Assembly (NCBI GenBank): GCA_938017825.1
Contig: CALIJE010000061.1
Coordinates: 1-43,017, forward strand
DNA length: 43,017 bases
Reading direction: 5' to 3'
Origin: an uncultured Flavobacteriaceae bacterium
GTDB lineage: Bacteria > Bacteroidota > Bacteroidia > Flavobacteriales > Flavobacteriaceae
The notes beneath the pieces are model-generated. The model saw only the letters and a program-made list of their open reading frames with translations. It made no database searches and was not told the DNA's origin. Below are positions 1 through 7,184 of the stretch, piece after piece (within the stretch, counting starts at the first letter, position 1; every line of letters starts with the position of its first letter). The translations under genes were made by a program, and so were the position numbers.

Positions 1-95
1 CATGATTGTAACAACCCAAGGCCAAGAATCAGTGCATAGCATAGCATGCGCGAAATCATGAATGAATTCCGTGGATTTTTCTTAATAGTTCTCAT
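1..95 (-). CDS. Partial CDS: N-terminus of a probable lipoprotein or secreted protein
   Basis: Only the first 31 codons lie in the window; the gene runs off the left edge. The translation begins MRTIKKNPRNSF, followed by a hydrophobic stretch (LCYALILGLGLLQS), and the cut codon begins TG. It could therefore be Cys, which would make a lipobox (LLQSC). ATG at 95 is preferred over the in-frame ATG at 59 because it follows an A-rich leader (AAATACAAAATT) and sits about 29 nt from the GTTTAC/GTACCAA promoter element at 124-152. The body of the protein is not visible, so no function can be given. Export is inferred from the signal-like segment, and sigma-factor control from the promoter element. 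Confidence 0.6.
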   Translation of the reverse strand, partial: MRTIKKNPRNSFMISRMLCYALILGLGLLQS

Positions 96-123
96 AATTT
101 TGTATTTAAAGTTTGTACACCTA

Positions 124-152
124 TTGGTACCATTGGTTCTAAAAAGGTAAAC
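124..152 (-). promoter_or_regulatory. Putative ECF sigma promoter of the left-edge gene
   Basis: On the minus strand GTTTAC (152-147) is followed after 16 nt by GTACCAA (130-124). This matches the elements at 4466-4493 and 5821-5849, except that the spacer is 16 rather than 15 and the second box has C for A. A further GTACAAAC lies just downstream. The element ends about 29 nt before the ATG at 95, a normal promoter distance. The sigma-factor assignment is inference from sharing and from the adjacent sigma gene. Confidence 0.6.
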
Positions 153-260
153 ATGGTCGAGAAGGTTATTTTTAAGTCCATAAGCTTTAATGGGGGAGGC
201 ATAAATCTTGGCTGACCGGCTTTTATATTTCCAATAAGTGTTTTGATTTAGACAAAACCG

Positions 261-2117
261 TTACCAACCATAGGCCTGTCTTATTGCACTTGCAATCGCA
301 CCCCTAATATTCCTATCACCATTTGTAAGGACTACTATTCCTGAATGCGTAATTCCGTTGCTGTTTATTTTGGGCATTCCCTCAAAATATGCCTTGAAAC
401 CCGTATTTGTTCCTCCATGAGAATATCTGGTTCTGGCGCTATTGACATTAACACCCATGTGATTTTCGATTAGGTTTTTTGTGGCCACGGTGCTCAAGAA
501 CCTTTTTCGATTGATAAATCCGTTATTGTTCATCATAATAATCACATTTGCCAGTTCTTTGGCATTGGTATAGAGACCTGCTGCGGCATATTGTGGATAT
601 CTTCGAATAGTATAGGCCCTTCCAGAATTATTATGTCCTAGCACGAGTTCTTTTGTATTGTAAATGCGTTCCGGTGCAACTGTAAAGGCACTTTTTTTCA
701 TATTTAGGGGGTTTAGTATACTGGTTTTCATCCAAGTTGAATACTCTTGTTTTGTAACATCTTTGGTCAATTTTTGTAATATGGTAAAGGCCTTGCCAGA
801 ATACCAACGAGAATTGCCGTTAGGCCCGGAGCTTGGGTCATATGTAATGCTAATGTTTTGCATTAAGGTATTCAAACTGGGTACTTTTGACAAAGCATCA
901 TACCCACCATAGCCACCTCCTTCTTGTGCATCTGTGGTATAATTACACCCATTTTCTAAAATCGCCCCTCGACCTTCAATACCACTTTTATGTTGAAGAA
1001 TGTTTTCAACAGTAAGGTGTTTGAAGTTTTTAGTCCAGCTTTTGTTTTTTATACAATTGCTAAATGGGACATTCCACTTTAACTTTCCGGAGGTCAGCAG
1101 ATTTTCGGTTAAGGAGAGCTTTTTCTGATCAACAAGTTTATGCGCACCCAAAGCGGCTATGACTTTACTGATTGAGGCAGCCTGAAACATAGATTCAGGA
1201 TGTGTAGCATTTGCCCTGGCACCCATTTTCAAATGACCGTAGGCCGTTGACCAGGCTATTCTTCCATTGATTACTACGGCTACACTGACCCCGGCCACGG
1301 AGCTATCTTTCATGGTTTGCCATATCGACTTCCCGACGACGTTTCTTTCAAAACTTCTGATTTTGTCTTTTGGCCTTGTTGTTACCTTGCTATTTGAAAT
1401 AATGGACCATCCTTTACCTTTTGGATTAAAGGCCACGGTATGGATCAAATTTTTTCCATTACTGAGGGAATTCATCTTTGAAAAACAGTCGTCATTGATG
1501 TTTCTTGCAAAATGATAATCTTCTGCTAGCACGACAAAACCTCCGTTTGGTGCAAAAGTCACATTTGTAATTTTCCTGGCAGCTTTTTTCCCAGGCATAT
1601 CGGATTCCCGAAGATTTCTCAAAATTTGATAGCATTCGTCATCAATATTTCTTGCATAAAATCCGCCTTTCTCATAAATAATGACCCAGCTATTTCCCCC
1701 CTTTTTGGGAAAAGATACTTTAATGGCCTTGTTCCCTTTTTTAAAATCGCTCAATAGTCTTTTATAACATTCATTAGGAATGTTTCTCGCATACATAGCT
1801 CTATCGGTTAGGATGACCCAACTATTTCCTCCTTTGGGAGGAAAGGAGACATCTTTTATTTTGTGACCTTTCGCCAAAAAATCCTTGATTTTTTTTTCAC
1901 ATTCAGAAGGAATATTTTGTTGTTCAAGCCTTCCGTTTTTAGATACCAAGGCCCATCCGCCATTCGGCGCAAAAGCGAATGTGGAGATGCCCGCTTTAAT
2001 GTGTTTTCCAATGGCTTGGTGGGCGTTGTTGGGTATATTCCTATTGAATTTTGTTTGACCATATAGGCTCGAAGAAGCTATTAGTATGACCAGCAGTATT
2101 TGTGTAACTCGTTTCAT
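261..2117 (-). CDS. Secreted serine hydrolase (class C beta-lactamase/PBP-like) with five N-terminal repeats
   Basis: 618 residues. A signal peptide (about 1-20, ending SSSLYG/Q) is followed by five tandem repeats of about 40-50 residues (about 22-250). Each has the pattern RNI-x2-EC, a helix-like stretch, then a V-x-F-x-P-x-GGW/SWV strand. Residues 260-618 form a beta-lactamase-fold serine hydrolase: SxxK is S315-I-S-K318, the tyrosine motif is Y439-S-G (the usual third residue is Asn), and the last motif is H567-G-G-T. Such enzymes act on beta-lactams, D-Ala peptides or esters, and the substrate cannot be read from sequence. The gene lies 194 nt downstream of the beta-helix lipoprotein gene on the same strand, past a strong hairpin, and lacks the GTTTAC element. 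The repeats are of a type I do not recognise. Confidence 0.85.
   Translation of the reverse strand: MKRVTQILLVILIASSSLYGQTKFNRNIPNNAHQAIGKHIKAGISTFAFAPNGGWALVSKNGRLEQQNIPSECEKKIKDFLAKGHKIKDVSFPPKGGNSWVILTDRAMYARNIPNECYKRLLSDFKKGNKAIKVSFPKKGGNSWVIIYEKGGFYARNIDDECYQILRNLRESDMPGKKAARKITNVTFAPNGGFVVLAEDYHFARNINDDCFSKMNSLSNGKNLIHTVAFNPKGKGWSIISNSKVTTRPKDKIRSFERNVVGKSIWQTMKDSSVAGVSVAVVINGRIAWSTAYGHLKMGARANATHPESMFQAASISKVIAALGAHKLVDQKKLSLTENLLTSGKLKWNVPFSNCIKNKSWTKNFKHLTVENILQHKSGIEGRGAILENGCNYTTDAQEGGGYGGYDALSKVPSLNTLMQNISITYDPSSGPNGNSRWYSGKAFTILQKLTKDVTKQEYSTWMKTSILNPLNMKKSAFTVAPERIYNTKELVLGHNNSGRAYTIRRYPQYAAAGLYTNAKELANVIIMMNNNGFINRKRFLSTVATKNLIENHMGVNVNSARTRYSHGGTNTGFKAYFEGMPKINSNGITHSGIVVLTNGDRNIRGAIASAIRQAYGW
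322..330 (-). other. No separate feature beyond the hydrolase C-terminus; 3' flank (96-260) is short intergenic DNA
   Basis: The 165 nt between the hydrolase stop (261) and the edge gene start (95) hold only the shared promoter element. I see no additional coding sequence or clear terminator there. Confidence 0.3.
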
Positions 2118-2240
2118 TCTTTCTATTTATTAGGGTATTTTTTCTTGAATTATTTTGATCGCAGCACTAAGTTTATTGTGATGAGATGTTTGAAATAGGT
2201 TAGGTGGTTTTGTATTGGCCTACCAACCGATCCAGAGGAA

Positions 2241-2263
2241 GGGCACTGATTTTAGCAGTGCCC
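2241..2263 (-). terminator. Hairpin between the beta-helix lipoprotein and serine hydrolase genes
   Basis: GGGCACTG (2241-2248) and CAGTGCCC (2256-2263) form a perfect 8-bp GC-rich stem with a 7-nt loop, about 50 nt past the lipoprotein stop on the minus strand. The tail (TTCCTCT) is a poor U-tract, so it may act as a terminator, an mRNA 3'-end stabiliser, or a partial attenuator before the hydrolase. Confidence 0.5.
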
Positions 2264-2311
2264 TGCACCAATGATTTACATTTAAAAGGGCTTATCAGGT
2301 AAATCGGTAAA

Positions 2312-4435
2312 TCAATTACAAAGACCACCGTCGGTGTTATTGGAATAATCGTTGCCCGATCCAGTGAAATTGGCGCTCGATTTCACGAGAATGCCACAAC
2401 CACCACTTTGTGTAATTACTGAATTCTCAACCGTCATTTGCCCGGCTTTCACAATTAAACCAGCCTTGTCGTTGCAGCAATACACATAATTGGAACCGGC
2501 ATTTCTAATTTCTGCGTGGCGGATGATGTTTGAAGCGCTATTGGTTTCAGTATGAATGCCGCGCCAGTAACCAACGCTATTTTCGAAACCTCGAAAAATA
2601 ATGGGGTCGTTTGCCGTGCCGACAGCATTTAGAATACCATTGTCATATACTCCCAGACCTGAATTGGGGCTGAAAACAATTTCTACACCAGCTTCAATGT
2701 TTAGTCGTTCTGTAATGTCTAAAACTGTAGAGTCATCAACCAAATAAGGAACATCTGTTGGATAAATGGTAAGTTCAGATGTACTTCCATCGTCAGAGAT
2801 TAGAATAAATTCTTGATTGTTGCCTTGGTATGAAGATGATCTGCCGTCTAATTCACCAACTCTACCTAAGCTTAAGTTCAATGGGGCCAGTTCATGGGTA
2901 GTGATGGTATTATTGGCATACCCGCTAAATTCGAAATTTTTGGTTGCAAGAATACCATGTGCCTTGCCATTGCTGATTACAGAATTTGTAATCGACGTTT
3001 GACCATCCTTTAGGAAAATAGAAGCTACCCCATTACAGCAATATACATAGTTGCTGCCAGCATCTGATAAGTGCAGATAGTCTAAGGAGTTGTCGATTTT
3101 ATTGGTCTCTATATGAATGCCGCGCCAAAAGCCTTTCAAGGCATCTTGACCTCGCATAAGAACGGGATCATTGGCATTTCCACTAATCTTCAAAGATCCA
3201 TTGTCATAGACCCCGAGGCCTCCATTCTCTTGAAAAACAATTTCAACACCCGCTTCAATAGTCAAAGCAGCGGTAACATCATAAACCTTGCCTTCAAAAA
3301 GGTATGGGATATTTGTCTTGTGAATACGCGTTGTTGCACCAAAATTACCGTCGTTGACAAAAATGTAATCCTTGTCATTGTTTGAATAGTCAGATGCCAT
3401 ACCGTCGAGGTAGGTTAGTACTTCGGGCGCGGCCCAGACTGGGTATTCTGCGTGGGTCTCTATTCTAATATTTTCATAGCTATCAAATTCTGAATTGACT
3501 CCGGCATAAAGCCCTATTCCATTCCCATTTCGTATTTCTATGTTCTTTAGTCCAATTTTAGCACCCTTTAGAAATAGGCTCGAACTTTCATTGCAGCAGT
3601 ACACGTAATTTGAACCAGCATCTTCTATGCGAACGTGCTCTAGGGTATTGGAAATTGACCTGGTCTCAATATGTATTCCCCTCCATAGGCCCGAGGTACT
3701 GGTTGCCCCTTTAAAAACAATCGGTTCTGCGGCCGTGCCGATGGCTGTTAGGGTACCATTGTCATAAACACCCAAGCCTGCATTTTCATTGAACTGAATC
3801 ACAACCCCAGGTTCTATTATAAGAGGGGCGGTTACATCGATAACGCAATCTATAATGTAGTCTATTTCAGCAGACCCATTGGTTAGTGTTCGTGCTTCCG
3901 AAATACTACAATCCAAGGTTTCCGTATTGGCCTGTCCATCAGGTTCAGGGGTATACTCGCCTTCGCGGACCCATTTTTGAGTATTTCCCGCCCCGGAAGA
4001 ACCCACAGATATTCGTAGCGTATCATCAGCCTTCAATAACATGGTGGCTTCGTAGTAATTGTAGTCGCTTCCCAATTCTTGATGGCTATAATTTTCTGAA
4101 TCGATGGCTTTGATGTCATTCCACTTGATATCGTCCACTTGAAAACCAGAACCAGCTTTGTCTACAAGCTTTCCCGTAGTACCAGACATTTCGATTATCA
4201 TACCGTCTGACCCTGGGTTGTTGCTAGCAATTCGAATCCAATTGCCCGTTAAATTATCTAGATTGGCCTCTTCCTCGATTGTTTCTTCTATAGCCTCTTC
4301 TATAGTCTCGATGGTATCAATAACCTCATCTTGAGTACAAGAACTTAGAAATAGAGTAGCGCCAACAGCAATCCCTAGGAATGCCATCATCATAGGGGAT
4401 TTTAATTTCGCTTTTTCAAAATGGATCAATTTCAT
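2312..4435 (-). CDS. Lipoprotein with three right-handed beta-helix repeats carrying a YCCN motif
   Basis: 707 residues. A lipoprotein signal ends at FLSSC (Cys33). An acidic Glu-rich linker (about 38-57) and a lipocalin-like or TonB-plug-unrelated beta region (about 60-155) precede three homologous repeats with a period of about 186 residues. Each repeat has EAGVEIVF, then GLGVYDNG (about 220, 407, 593), WRGIHIET, DAGSNYVYCCN (about 279, 465, 652) and an ITNSVI-like strand, the pattern of parallel beta-helix (pectate-lyase-like) coils. The adjacent cysteine pair in every repeat is unusual in this fold. No enzymatic residues are evident, so a surface binding or adhesion role is inference only. 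It has its own GTTTAC/GTACAAA promoter and is flanked by hairpins, so it is probably monocistronic. Confidence 0.85.
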   Translation of the reverse strand: MKLIHFEKAKLKSPMMMAFLGIAVGATLFLSSCTQDEVIDTIETIEEAIEETIEEEANLDNLTGNWIRIASNNPGSDGMIIEMSGTTGKLVDKAGSGFQVDDIKWNDIKAIDSENYSHQELGSDYNYYEATMLLKADDTLRISVGSSGAGNTQKWVREGEYTPEPDGQANTETLDCSISEARTLTNGSAEIDYIIDCVIDVTAPLIIEPGVVIQFNENAGLGVYDNGTLTAIGTAAEPIVFKGATSTSGLWRGIHIETRSISNTLEHVRIEDAGSNYVYCCNESSSLFLKGAKIGLKNIEIRNGNGIGLYAGVNSEFDSYENIRIETHAEYPVWAAPEVLTYLDGMASDYSNNDKDYIFVNDGNFGATTRIHKTNIPYLFEGKVYDVTAALTIEAGVEIVFQENGGLGVYDNGSLKISGNANDPVLMRGQDALKGFWRGIHIETNKIDNSLDYLHLSDAGSNYVYCCNGVASIFLKDGQTSITNSVISNGKAHGILATKNFEFSGYANNTITTHELAPLNLSLGRVGELDGRSSSYQGNNQEFILISDDGSTSELTIYPTDVPYLVDDSTVLDITERLNIEAGVEIVFSPNSGLGVYDNGILNAVGTANDPIIFRGFENSVGYWRGIHTETNSASNIIRHAEIRNAGSNYVYCCNDKAGLIVKAGQMTVENSVITQSGGCGILVKSSANFTGSGNDYSNNTDGGLCN
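2330..3900 (-). repeat. Three in-frame beta-helix repeat units
   Basis: The codons for GLGVYDNG, WRGIH and YVYCCN recur three times at a spacing of about 560 nt inside the lipoprotein gene. The repeats have diverged at both DNA and protein level, so the duplication is old or under selection for variation. Confidence 0.7.
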
Positions 4436-4465
4436 AATTTGATTGTTTTATTGTTATTGCAACCA

Positions 4466-4493
4466 TTTGTACCTTACCGTTAAAAAAGTAAAC
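4466..4493 (-). promoter_or_regulatory. Putative ECF sigma promoter of the beta-helix lipoprotein
   Basis: On the minus strand GTTTAC (4493-4488) is followed after exactly 15 nt by GTACAAA (4472-4466). The element lies about 31 nt upstream of the ATG at 4435. It has the same boxes and spacer as the element upstream of the neighbouring lipoprotein at 5821-5849, while the surrounding sequence is unrelated. Confidence 0.7.
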
Positions 4494-4534
4494 AGGAGAA
4501 CACTAATTTTTTTGAATAAAAAGAGATGAATGCA

Positions 4535-4568
4535 AAATGTCCAAAACTCAATTGGGTTTTGGACATTT
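4535..4568 (-). terminator. Strong hairpin terminator of the 386-residue lipoprotein gene
   Basis: Two perfect 13-nt arms (4535-4547 and 4556-4568) enclose an 8-nt loop, 26 nt beyond the stop codon at 4594. The minus-strand 3' side ends in ATTTT, giving a short U-run. It separates this gene from the next lipoprotein gene, which has its own promoter. Confidence 0.65.
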
Positions 4569-4593
4569 AATTTAACCGGCATAATGGATTTAA

Positions 4594-5754
4594 CTATTCT
4601 AATAATTTTTCAACCTTCATTTTTTGAATATACCCCCATAACTCTTCGCCGTTCATATTAATTCCCGAGGCAATTATCAGTATTCTATTTTCAAGTTTGT
4701 ATAGCAGTTGAGTGGCTTTTGTTTGTTCATTATATTGGGTTACATAGGGCTTTATATCTTTTTCATCTTTGCCGCTATATTCCATGGCATAGGCAAAATT
4801 GATCATATCCAAATCATTGGGGTTTTTGGCTGCATCTATGACATATAGGTCTATTTCTTTCTGCTGGCCCTTGTCAGCATATATTAGGTGCATATTGTTT
4901 TTATTTTTTTGCCCCCTAGGCGGGTTGCCATGTTCTTTAGTAAATACTGATAAATCGGCTAATTTATTTGGGGCCCATTTTTCAAACTTTTCTTTTGGTA
5001 TCGGCGTTAAATGGAATAGTCTTTTGGCCGTTTCTATTTTTTCATCATCTTCTATCTGTCTCAATGTCCATTTTACATTTGGAGCTGAAGGCGAACTAGT
5101 GCTAAATTTGGTAGTTGTTATTTGAGTGGTTTTAGAACTTTCATCATTCGAATTTTTAGGAATCAAACGATTTTCTTCAATAAAATTCCACCCCTTTTCT
5201 AGTTCAATATTTGTAGAAGCCTCATCATAAACATCGCCTGTCTGCTGAGAGACTTTAGAGCATTGCTCTTTATAGGTAATAGCTCTATCAACATTTAGCC
5301 AAAAGTAATTGCGTTTTTTGATATGCTCTGAGCTTTCTTCTTCGACAACTGCCTCTAATGTTGCTACGTATATACCATACTTTTTTATAAGCATGCCACC
5401 CATTTTGTTTGAGTAGACATCATCATAAGGTGTTTTAGCAAATACATCTCTGTCTTTACAATTGCTATCTATTGAAAACCATTGCTGAAATTTGTTTGGT
5501 TGTAAATTTATACTATCATGAATCGCCTTAATGTCATAATCAGGTATTTTGAATTCTATAGTACCATCTGTATTAATTTTTCCGATGGTGACTCGCTCAC
5601 CATTTATTTTTTTGTATTCAAATTCTAAAGCCCCTTGGGCATAATCTAATTCATCATTAAGATGATTTTCAACCTTGATAAGCGTTCGTTGTTGTTGCGC
5701 ATCGCAAGATTGAAATGCCGCAAATAATAACAGAAAAACTACTTTTATTTTCAT
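4594..5754 (-). CDS. Lipoprotein of unknown family
   Basis: 386 residues from the preferred ATG at 5754. The signal is MKIKVVFLLLFAAFQSC, a typical short Bacteroidota lipoprotein signal, and this ATG follows an A-rich leader. An in-frame ATG at 5790 would add 12 residues and sits about 31 nt from the promoter element, as in the other units, so it cannot be excluded. The N-terminal part (about 20-180) is beta-rich with two conserved-looking Cys. A Ser/Thr-rich linker (about 205-225) leads to a charged C-terminal half (about 225-386). I do not recognise a family. It is divergent from the sigma gene and carries the shared promoter, so membership of the sigma regulon is the best clue to its role. 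Confidence 0.75.
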   Translation of the reverse strand: MKIKVVFLLLFAAFQSCDAQQQRTLIKVENHLNDELDYAQGALEFEYKKINGERVTIGKINTDGTIEFKIPDYDIKAIHDSINLQPNKFQQWFSIDSNCKDRDVFAKTPYDDVYSNKMGGMLIKKYGIYVATLEAVVEEESSEHIKKRNYFWLNVDRAITYKEQCSKVSQQTGDVYDEASTNIELEKGWNFIEENRLIPKNSNDESSKTTQITTTKFSTSSPSAPNVKWTLRQIEDDEKIETAKRLFHLTPIPKEKFEKWAPNKLADLSVFTKEHGNPPRGQKNKNNMHLIYADKGQQKEIDLYVIDAAKNPNDLDMINFAYAMEYSGKDEKDIKPYVTQYNEQTKATQLLYKLENRILIIASGINMNGEELWGYIQKMKVEKLLE

Positions 5755-5820
5755 GAGTTTTGTTTTTATGAAAGCCCTAATGAACGTCATATACCAGGCT
5801 ATTTATTAAATTTCTTAATC

Positions 5821-5849
5821 GTTTGTACCACCCATGAAATAAAGTAAAC
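5821..5849 (-). promoter_or_regulatory. Putative ECF sigma promoter of the 386-residue lipoprotein
   Basis: On the minus strand GTTTAC (5849-5844) is followed after 15 nt by GTACAAAC (5828-5821). Boxes and spacer equal those at 4466-4493. It lies in the 118-nt divergent region between this lipoprotein and the sigma gene. Confidence 0.7.
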
Positions 5850-5881
5850 AGAATCCTACTTAGAATTTTAACTTATCTTGT

Positions 5882-5909
5882 GTTTACCTATCAACTAAAA
5901 CGGTATTAA
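5882..5909 (+). promoter_or_regulatory. GTTTAC half-element in front of the sigma gene
   Basis: GTTTAC (5882-5887) is followed after 15 nt by GTATTAA (5903-5909), the last base of which is the A of the sigma ATG. The first box and spacer match the shared element but the second box only partly. Its position would put transcription start inside the coding region, so it could be a decayed or regulatory site rather than the working promoter. Confidence 0.3.
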
Positions 5910-6466
5910 TGACCGACAGGCAACTAATATTGCAATTGAAACAGCGCGATCGCAATGCACTAAAGGCTGTATATATTGATTATAAGACCGAGTTTTTAAA
6001 GTTTATGTCGCGTTACAATGCAGACACTGATATATTGGAAGACATATTTCAAGATGCGCTTATTGTGCTATTTGAAAATGCACAGGCTGGTAAACTTGAT
6101 GCCTTGAAGAGTACATTAAAAACGTATTTGTTCGGTACGGGAAAGTTTATGCTTTTTAAACATTTTAGGGATGCCAGAAAGGAAGTGCCAACTGAAGAAA
6201 CGTATCTTTTTGACAAGTACGAGCAGGCGGTTATCGAAGATGTTTTTGAAGATGAAGGGCTAAGTAATTACCAAGCTAAATTGGTTGCCAACTTTAAAAA
6301 GTTGGGAGATAAATGTAGAGAGATATTAGAACTATTCTATATACAAGGAATGAAATTGGATGAAATCACTCTCACACAGGGCTATGAAAATAAGGATGTA
6401 ACCAAAAGCCAAAAAAGCCGCTGCTTAAAATCATTAAAGCAATTAATAGGAAATAGTAATGGATAA
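5909..6466 (+). CDS. ECF-type RNA polymerase sigma factor
   Basis: 185 residues, the usual ECF size. Residues about 5-95 are sigma region 2 (core binding and -10 recognition), with the acidic motif EDIFQDALIVLF and a basic KHFRDARK end. Residues about 125-182 are region 4, with CREILELFYIQGMKLDEI and a basic recognition helix (TKSQKSRCLKSLK). No region 3 is present. The stop overlaps the start of the next gene by 8 nt, so sigma and putative anti-sigma are translationally coupled. It is predicted to direct polymerase to the GTTTAC-N15/16-GTACAA elements next to it; that link is inference from position and sharing. ATG at 5909 is the only start that keeps region 2 intact. Confidence 0.9.
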   Translation: MTDRQLILQLKQRDRNALKAVYIDYKTEFLKFMSRYNADTDILEDIFQDALIVLFENAQAGKLDALKSTLKTYLFGTGKFMLFKHFRDARKEVPTEETYLFDKYEQAVIEDVFEDEGLSNYQAKLVANFKKLGDKCREILELFYIQGMKLDEITLTQGYENKDVTKSQKSRCLKSLKQLIGNSNG

Positions 6467-7184
6467 AGATGAATTGATCAACGGGTATTTTGAAGGTTCC
6501 CTCTCCGAAAGTCAATTGGAAGAGTTTAATAGTTTGCTTGAAAAGGATGTAGCTTTTACTTCCGAATTCGAGTTTCAAAAAGAACTACAGGATTCCCTCA
6601 AAAAACAGGAACGACAAGAGATCAAGGAATTGTTTTCTAATTTGAAGGATGAAAATGGGAAAACCGAAACTAAGGTAATTAAATTAAGACCCTGGCTTGC
6701 GGCCGCTTCTATCGCTTTGCTGGCGGGATTGGCTTGGTGGTTCTTATTCAATACCGGTGAAATTAACACCGAGGAACTATATGCGGCCAATTTCGCACCT
6801 TATGATAATGTTATACAACCTATAGAACGCGGCGACCAACTTGAAGACCTCAAAACAAAGGCTTTTACGGCCTATGAAAATGAGGAATATCCTAAAGCGC
6901 TCGAACTTTTCAAAGAATTACAGGGTAAACATAATGAGGCGTATATCGAATTTTATAAGGCCATGGTTTTGATGCAGTTGAATAAGCAAGAAGAAGCCAT
7001 TCCCCTGCTTGAAGGGTATATAGAAAAGGGCGGTGAGCTAAAAGACCGGGCATCTTGGTATTTGGCCCTTGCGTATTTGAAGCTAAACCGTCTTGAAGAT
7101 TGTAAAGAACAGTTGAACTTACGTATTTCTTCAGGCACCTATAAAACAGCCGCTGCCAAAAAGTTACTTTCTCAATTGGAATAG
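6459..7184 (+). CDS. Membrane protein with anti-sigma-like N-terminus and periplasmic TPRs
   Basis: 241 residues. Residues 1-72 form a charged helical segment of the type that begins MDKDELINGYFEGSLS, common in Bacteroidota anti-sigma proteins that lack the zinc motif. A basic KLRPW precedes one transmembrane helix (about 77-98), which by the positive-inside rule puts the N-terminus in the cytoplasm. Residues about 130-240 form two to three tetratricopeptide repeats facing the periplasm. The 8-nt overlap with the sigma gene supports a sigma/anti-sigma pair. The TPR end is a plausible contact site for envelope partners such as the convergent TPR-CHAT proteins; its last 13 nt overlap the 3' end of one of them. 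The anti-sigma role is inferred, not proved by a diagnostic motif. Confidence 0.8.
   Translation: MDKDELINGYFEGSLSESQLEEFNSLLEKDVAFTSEFEFQKELQDSLKKQERQEIKELFSNLKDENGKTETKVIKLRPWLAAASIALLAGLAWWFLFNTGEINTEELYAANFAPYDNVIQPIERGDQLEDLKTKAFTAYENEEYPKALELFKELQGKHNEAYIEFYKAMVLMQLNKQEEAIPLLEGYIEKGGELKDRASWYLALAYLKLNRLEDCKEQLNLRISSGTYKTAAAKKLLSQLE

Noticed and set aside
58-150. Plus-strand 30-codon frame starting MNEFRGFFL
   Set aside because: It is antisense to the signal peptide of the edge gene and runs across the shared promoter element; no leader or terminator supports it.
2118-2311. Possible sigma promoter of the serine hydrolase
   Set aside because: A GTACAAA-like ATACAAAAC is present but no GTTTAC lies 15-16 nt before it.
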